Below are positions 60,674 to 64,000 of a DNA stretch of 64,000 nucleotides, piece by piece. The notes under the pieces are model-generated. The model did not search any database and had not been told where the DNA came from. It worked only from the letters and a program-made list of their open reading frames with translations. The position numbers and the translations under genes are program-made. Within the stretch, counting starts at the first letter, position 1, and each line of letters opens with the position of its first letter. The stretch is from the NCBI RefSeq assembly GCF_000470655.1, contig NC_021921.1, positions 1,364,001 through 1,428,000 on the forward strand, read 5' to 3'. The stretch comes from Halorhabdus tiamatea SARL4B (GTDB taxonomy: Archaea; Halobacteriota; Halobacteria; Halobacteriales; Haloarculaceae).

Positions 60674-62800
60674 ATGGTCCAGCAGGTCCAAAAGCGCGAC
60701 GGGACTGTGGAACCGTTCGATCGCTCGAAGATCGCGACCGCTATCCGGCAGGCGTTCGCGGCAGCCGAAACAGCGCCGGACACCGGGATCGACGCCCTGA
60801 CCGATGCGGTGGTCGATCGCCTTGATTCCTCGGGCGGGACGGTGGCCGTCGAGACGATCCAGGACTGCGTCGAGCGGACGCTCGTCGAGGCTGATGAGTA
60901 CGCGGCCGCCAAGCGCTACATCCTCTATCGCCACCGCCACGCCGAATTGCGTGATCTGGAAGGGCTCGTTGCAGGCAACAGTGGCGACCCAGCGGGGAAC
61001 GACCAAGGCCCCATCGACGCCTACATCGAGCGGGAGGACTGGCGCGTCCGGGAGAACTCCAACATGGATTACTCCCTGCAGGGGCTGAACATCCACCTCA
61101 CCGAGCGCACTATCGAGGACTACTGGCTCGAAAAGCGCTACAGCGACGAGGTGGCCGCGGCCCACGACGCGGGCGCGATCCACATCCACGACCTGGGCGT
61201 GCTGGGGCCCTACTGCGTCGGCTGGGATATCGAGGATGTCCTCCGGGAGGGCCTGAAGGGCGTCCGCGGGAAGGTCGAGTCCGCGCCCGCCAACCACTTC
61301 GACGTGGCGCTGATGCAACTCGTGAACTTCCTGTACACGCTGCAGGGCGAGGCCGCCGGCGCGCAGGCCCTCTCGAACTTCGACACCTACCTCGCGCCGT
61401 TCGTCCACGAAGACGACCTCGACTACGAGGAAGTGCGCCACCAGCTCCAGCAGTTCGTGTTCAACCTCAACGTCCCGACGCGGGTCGGCTTCCAGGCACC
61501 CTTCACCAACCTCTCGATGGACCTGACGGTGCCCGACCACCTCGCCGACAAGCCGGTCGTGATCGGCGGCGAACCCCGGGACTCGACCTACGCCGACTAT
61601 CAGGACGAGGTGGACCTGATCAACCGCGCCTTCGCCGAGGTGATGCTGGAGGGCGACGCGAAAGGCCGGCCGTTCACGTTCCCGATTCCGACCTACTCGA
61701 TCACCGAGGACTTCGAGTGGGACAACGAGACGCTCGATCCCGTCTGGGAGATGACCGCCAAATACGGCACGCCATACTTCTCGAACTTCGTCAACAGCGA
61801 GATGGACACCGGCGACGCCCGCTCGATGTGCTGTCGACTCCGCCTTGACAACCGCGAACTCGAATCCCGCGGCGGCGGGCTGTTCGGGTCGAACCCCCTG
61901 ACGGGGTCGATCGGGGTCGTCACGATCAACCTGCCCCAGTTGGGCTACCGGGCCGACGACGAGAGCGAGTTTTTCGACCGACTCGAATCGCTGATGGACG
62001 TGGCAAAGCGGAGCCTGGAGACCAAACGCGACGTGCTGGAGCGCTACACCGAGCAGGGGCTATATCCCTACGCGAAGTTCTACCTCCGAAACGTCAGGGA
62101 GGCCCACGACAGCTACTGGGCGAATCACTTCTCGACGATCGGGCTGATCGGCACCCACGAGGCTATTCTCAATCTCCGTGGTCCGGAGTCGGGGATCGAC
62201 ACGGCCGAGGGGAAGGCCTTCGCCGAGGAGATCCTCGAATTCATGCGCGATCGGCTTCGGGAGTACCAGGCCGAGACCGGCCACATGTATAACCTGGAGG
62301 CGACGCCCGCGGAGGGGTCGTCCTATCGGCTGGCCCGCCAGGATCGCGAGCAGTTTTCGGACCTGGCCGTCCACGCCACCGACGGTCTCGGCGGCGACGA
62401 GCCGATCTACACCAACTCGACGCAGCTGCCATTCGGCGCGGAACCGGACCTCTTCGACGCGCTGGACCACCAGGACGATCTCCAGACGAAATACACGGGT
62501 GGCACGGTCTTTCATGGCTGGCTCGGCGAAGCAATGCCCGACGCCGAGTCGACCAAGCAACTGGTCAAAACCATCGCCGAGAACTACGAGTTGCCCTACT
62601 ACACGCTGACGCCGACGTTCTCGGTGTGTCCGACCCACGGCCATCACAGCGGCGAGCACGAGACGTGCCCGGACTGCGGGGAATCCTGTGAGGTGTACTC
62701 CCGCGTCGTGGGGTATCTCCGGCCGACCGAGAACTGGAATCCCGGCAAGCAGGCCGAATTCGACGAGCGCGCGGACTTCCGGCCGAGCGTGGCGGACTGA
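60674..62800 (+). CDS. nrdD: Anaerobic ribonucleoside-triphosphate reductase
   Basis: A 708-aa class III reductase that makes deoxynucleotides without oxygen. An ATP-cone lies at residues about 1-90 (VQQVQKRDGTVEPFDRSKIATAIRQAFAAA). The barrel has MDYSLQGLNIHLTE, FYTLQGEAAGAQALSNFDTYLAPF and MCCRLRLDN (active-site Cys region). The C-terminus has a zinc site CPTHGHHSGEHETCPDCGESC and the glycyl-radical loop RVVGYLRP (Gly about 680). The TGA overlaps the nrdG ATG by one base. It implies growth under anoxic or microoxic conditions. Confidence 0.95.
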   Translation: MVQQVQKRDGTVEPFDRSKIATAIRQAFAAAETAPDTGIDALTDAVVDRLDSSGGTVAVETIQDCVERTLVEADEYAAAKRYILYRHRHAELRDLEGLVAGNSGDPAGNDQGPIDAYIEREDWRVRENSNMDYSLQGLNIHLTERTIEDYWLEKRYSDEVAAAHDAGAIHIHDLGVLGPYCVGWDIEDVLREGLKGVRGKVESAPANHFDVALMQLVNFLYTLQGEAAGAQALSNFDTYLAPFVHEDDLDYEEVRHQLQQFVFNLNVPTRVGFQAPFTNLSMDLTVPDHLADKPVVIGGEPRDSTYADYQDEVDLINRAFAEVMLEGDAKGRPFTFPIPTYSITEDFEWDNETLDPVWEMTAKYGTPYFSNFVNSEMDTGDARSMCCRLRLDNRELESRGGGLFGSNPLTGSIGVVTINLPQLGYRADDESEFFDRLESLMDVAKRSLETKRDVLERYTEQGLYPYAKFYLRNVREAHDSYWANHFSTIGLIGTHEAILNLRGPESGIDTAEGKAFAEEILEFMRDRLREYQAETGHMYNLEATPAEGSSYRLARQDREQFSDLAVHATDGLGGDEPIYTNSTQLPFGAEPDLFDALDHQDDLQTKYTGGTVFHGWLGEAMPDAESTKQLVKTIAENYELPYYTLTPTFSVCPTHGHHSGEHETCPDCGESCEVYSRVVGYLRPTENWNPGKQAEFDERADFRPSVAD

Positions 62801-63486
62801 TGGAGTTCGGTGGCCTCCAGCGGACGACGCTGTCTGACTTCCCCGGGCGAGTCGCCTGTGCGGTTTTCACCGCGGGCTGCAATCTCCGGTGTCCGTACTG
62901 TCACAACCCCGAACTGATCGACGGTAATGTGGCCCCCTCGAACGATTCGGCGCTTCCCGAGGACGAGTTCTTCGCCGTGCTCGACGACCGGGAAGCCGTC
63001 ATCGACGGCGTCGTCGTCACCGGCGGCGAGCCGACGCTGCACGCGGATTTGCCCCACTTCGTCAGCCGGATCACCGACCGCGGGCTCGACGTGAAACTTG
63101 ACACGAACGGGACGCGGCCGGCTGTCCTTCGCGAGACGCTCGACACCGGTGGGGTCGAGTACGTCGCGATGGACCTCAAGACGACACCCGATCGCTACGG
63201 GGAACTCGGGGCCGACGCGGGCGAGGCCGTCGAACGGAGCGTCGAACTGATCCGTGCCACCGGGATCGATCACGAGTTCCGAACGACGTTCGACCCCGGC
63301 GTCGTCTCCGCCGCGGACTTCGAGACGCTGGGTGAGTTGGTCGGGGACAGCCGACTTGTCGTCCAGTCTGTCGACACCGCGACCGTTCTGTGCCCGGACC
63401 GCGTCCGGGAGACGCCGGTCGATCCGCTCGCGGCCATTGGCGATGCCGTCGGTGAGTGTCCCTCGCAGATCGACCACCGCGAGTGA
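62800..63486 (+). CDS. nrdG: Anaerobic ribonucleotide reductase activating protein (radical SAM)
   Basis: A 228-aa radical SAM enzyme that forms the glycyl radical on NrdD. The iron-sulfur motif is GCNLRCPYC (Cys 27, 31, 34; CX3CX2C), the SAM-binding GGE is in VVTGGEPTLH, and DVKLDTNGTRP and VAMDLKTTPDRY are core barrel strands. The fold starts almost at the first residue (MEFGGLQRTTLSDFPGR). It is translationally coupled to nrdD through TGATG. Confidence 0.94.
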   Translation: MEFGGLQRTTLSDFPGRVACAVFTAGCNLRCPYCHNPELIDGNVAPSNDSALPEDEFFAVLDDREAVIDGVVVTGGEPTLHADLPHFVSRITDRGLDVKLDTNGTRPAVLRETLDTGGVEYVAMDLKTTPDRYGELGADAGEAVERSVELIRATGIDHEFRTTFDPGVVSAADFETLGELVGDSRLVVQSVDTATVLCPDRVRETPVDPLAAIGDAVGECPSQIDHRE

Positions 63487-63523
63487 CAGCCGCCGCGGAC
63501 GAGCCGTTTCTGGGGCCGCCACA

Positions 63524-63531
63524 CATATAGT
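63524..63531 (+). promoter_or_regulatory. TATA box of the last gene
   Basis: CATATAGT lies about 28 nt before the ATG at 63555, fitting a leaderless transcript. Confidence 0.6.
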
Positions 63532-63554
63532 TTTGATTACAGATTCATGGCCCG

Positions 63555-63866
63555 ATGAACTCACTCGAGATCACGCTCCCTAGTCGCGGGTGTGGCTCCC
63601 ATCCTGACGAACGGCTTCTTCGTCGCGATCGAGTGGCCCTGACGTGCGCCCGCCAGTACACCGGAACGGAGTTCGTCGGAATGGTCACGGTGACGGATCT
63701 GCTGGAATCCGTGATGGGCGAGGTCGACGACCCGATCGACACACTGTACCTCTCTGGTCCCGAGGACAGCTGCGTCGCCGTCGAACAGTCTGGCGGTTCA
63801 TTCTCGACGGGTGTTTTTCGGGCCAGTTCTGTGTCGTTCTCTCCACCGGTCAATAGCCCACTATAG
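63555..63866 (+). CDS. Small haloarchaeal protein of unknown function
   Basis: A 103-aa protein, MNSLEITLPSRGCGSHPDERLLRRDRVALTCARQYTGTEFVGMVTVTDLLESVMGEVDDPIDTLYLSGPEDSCVAVEQSGGSFSTGVFRASSVSFSPP. No transmembrane helix and no clear motif beyond two scattered cysteines. The TATA box at 63524 supports the start. I do not recognise a function. Confidence 0.6.
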   Translation: MNSLEITLPSRGCGSHPDERLLRRDRVALTCARQYTGTEFVGMVTVTDLLESVMGEVDDPIDTLYLSGPEDSCVAVEQSGGSFSTGVFRASSVSFSPPVNSPL

Positions 63867-64000
63867 CTCTCCTAGAAGGATCTTTGAGAATGCCACAGCT
63901 GTGGGATCTTGGGACCACGAGACGTGAACCGACTGTCCAGCGACTCGTTCGGCCCCAACCAGACACTCACATCCCTGCCATGACAGCGATCACTCACCCG

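Noticed and set aside
63867-64000. New gene starting near 63980
   Set aside because: Only about 20 bases remain before the window ends; a start codon alone is not support.

Overview
The window is a GC-rich chromosomal segment of a halophilic archaeon (class Halobacteria). The proteins are strongly acidic, the transcripts are often leaderless (TATA box 26-30 nt before the start codon), and the gene families are haloarchaeal: PolD, Orc1/Cdc6 with OapABC, RPA3/RPAP3, GerW, an ISH6-type transposase. A large GH3 glycosidase and an anaerobic ribonucleotide reductase fit a facultatively anaerobic sugar degrader such as Halorhabdus; that genus guess is inference only.

1-9.7 kb: pheT (cut by the window edge), pheS, a MATE pump, trpS, endA and a zinc-ribbon protein on the minus strand, then a lipoprotein nuclease, a LURP-one-like protein and a HAD hydrolase on the plus strand. 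9.7-17.2 kb: cyclophilin-like protein, Hel308-type helicase, UspA, Hjc resolvase, a membrane protein, primase large subunit PriL, a membrane protein and PCNA. 17.4-28.8 kb: alpha/beta hydrolase, histidine kinase, TRAM protein, a giant membrane-anchored array of DUF1508-like repeats, leuS, a GerW-like gene with a broken start, an HNH protein, tRNA-His with a stray tRNA-His fragment, and a type IV pilin.

28.9-41 kb: a DUF5814-type protein, an RHH regulator, rpap3-rpa3, an ABC exporter, an SDR protein, a TRAM protein, a GNAT-like protein, and PolD large subunit DP2 with a DUF296 protein. DP2 holds a short AT-rich codon patch at its catalytic motif, the site where inteins are known to sit. 41-48.8 kb: a replication-origin locus with oapC-oapB-oapA, an origin (43.0-44.1 kb) with inverted ORBs, an AT-rich unwinding region and a tandem array, then orc1/cdc6, signal peptidase I and PolD small subunit DP1. 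ORB-like elements also occur inside DP1 and at two intergenic sites far away. Replication genes (hel308, hjc, priL, pcn, rpa3, DP2, oapABC, orc1, DP1) are spread over about 39 kb.

48.9-54.3 kb: metY-like sulfhydrylase, GH3 glycosidase, aIF-1A, RIO1 kinase. 54.3-60.6 kb: a lower-GC accessory island with a secreted VWFA protein (dyad over its TATA box, G10 tract just after the start codon, in-frame TAA at 56653), a two-TM membrane protein split by a complete 1446-bp ISH6-family element with an 8-bp target duplication, and a small membrane protein. 60.7-63.9 kb: nrdD-nrdG and a small hypothetical gene.

Stretches without a gene: 5465-5668 (hairpin), 18211-18386 (nothing recognised), 23451-23708 (AT-rich, promoter side of the DUF1508 gene, otherwise nothing), 27952-28371 (tRNA fragment and a palindromic element), 43023-44118 (origin), 54270-54549 (island border, promoter), 63867-64000 (nothing recognised; a possible new start codon near 63980).
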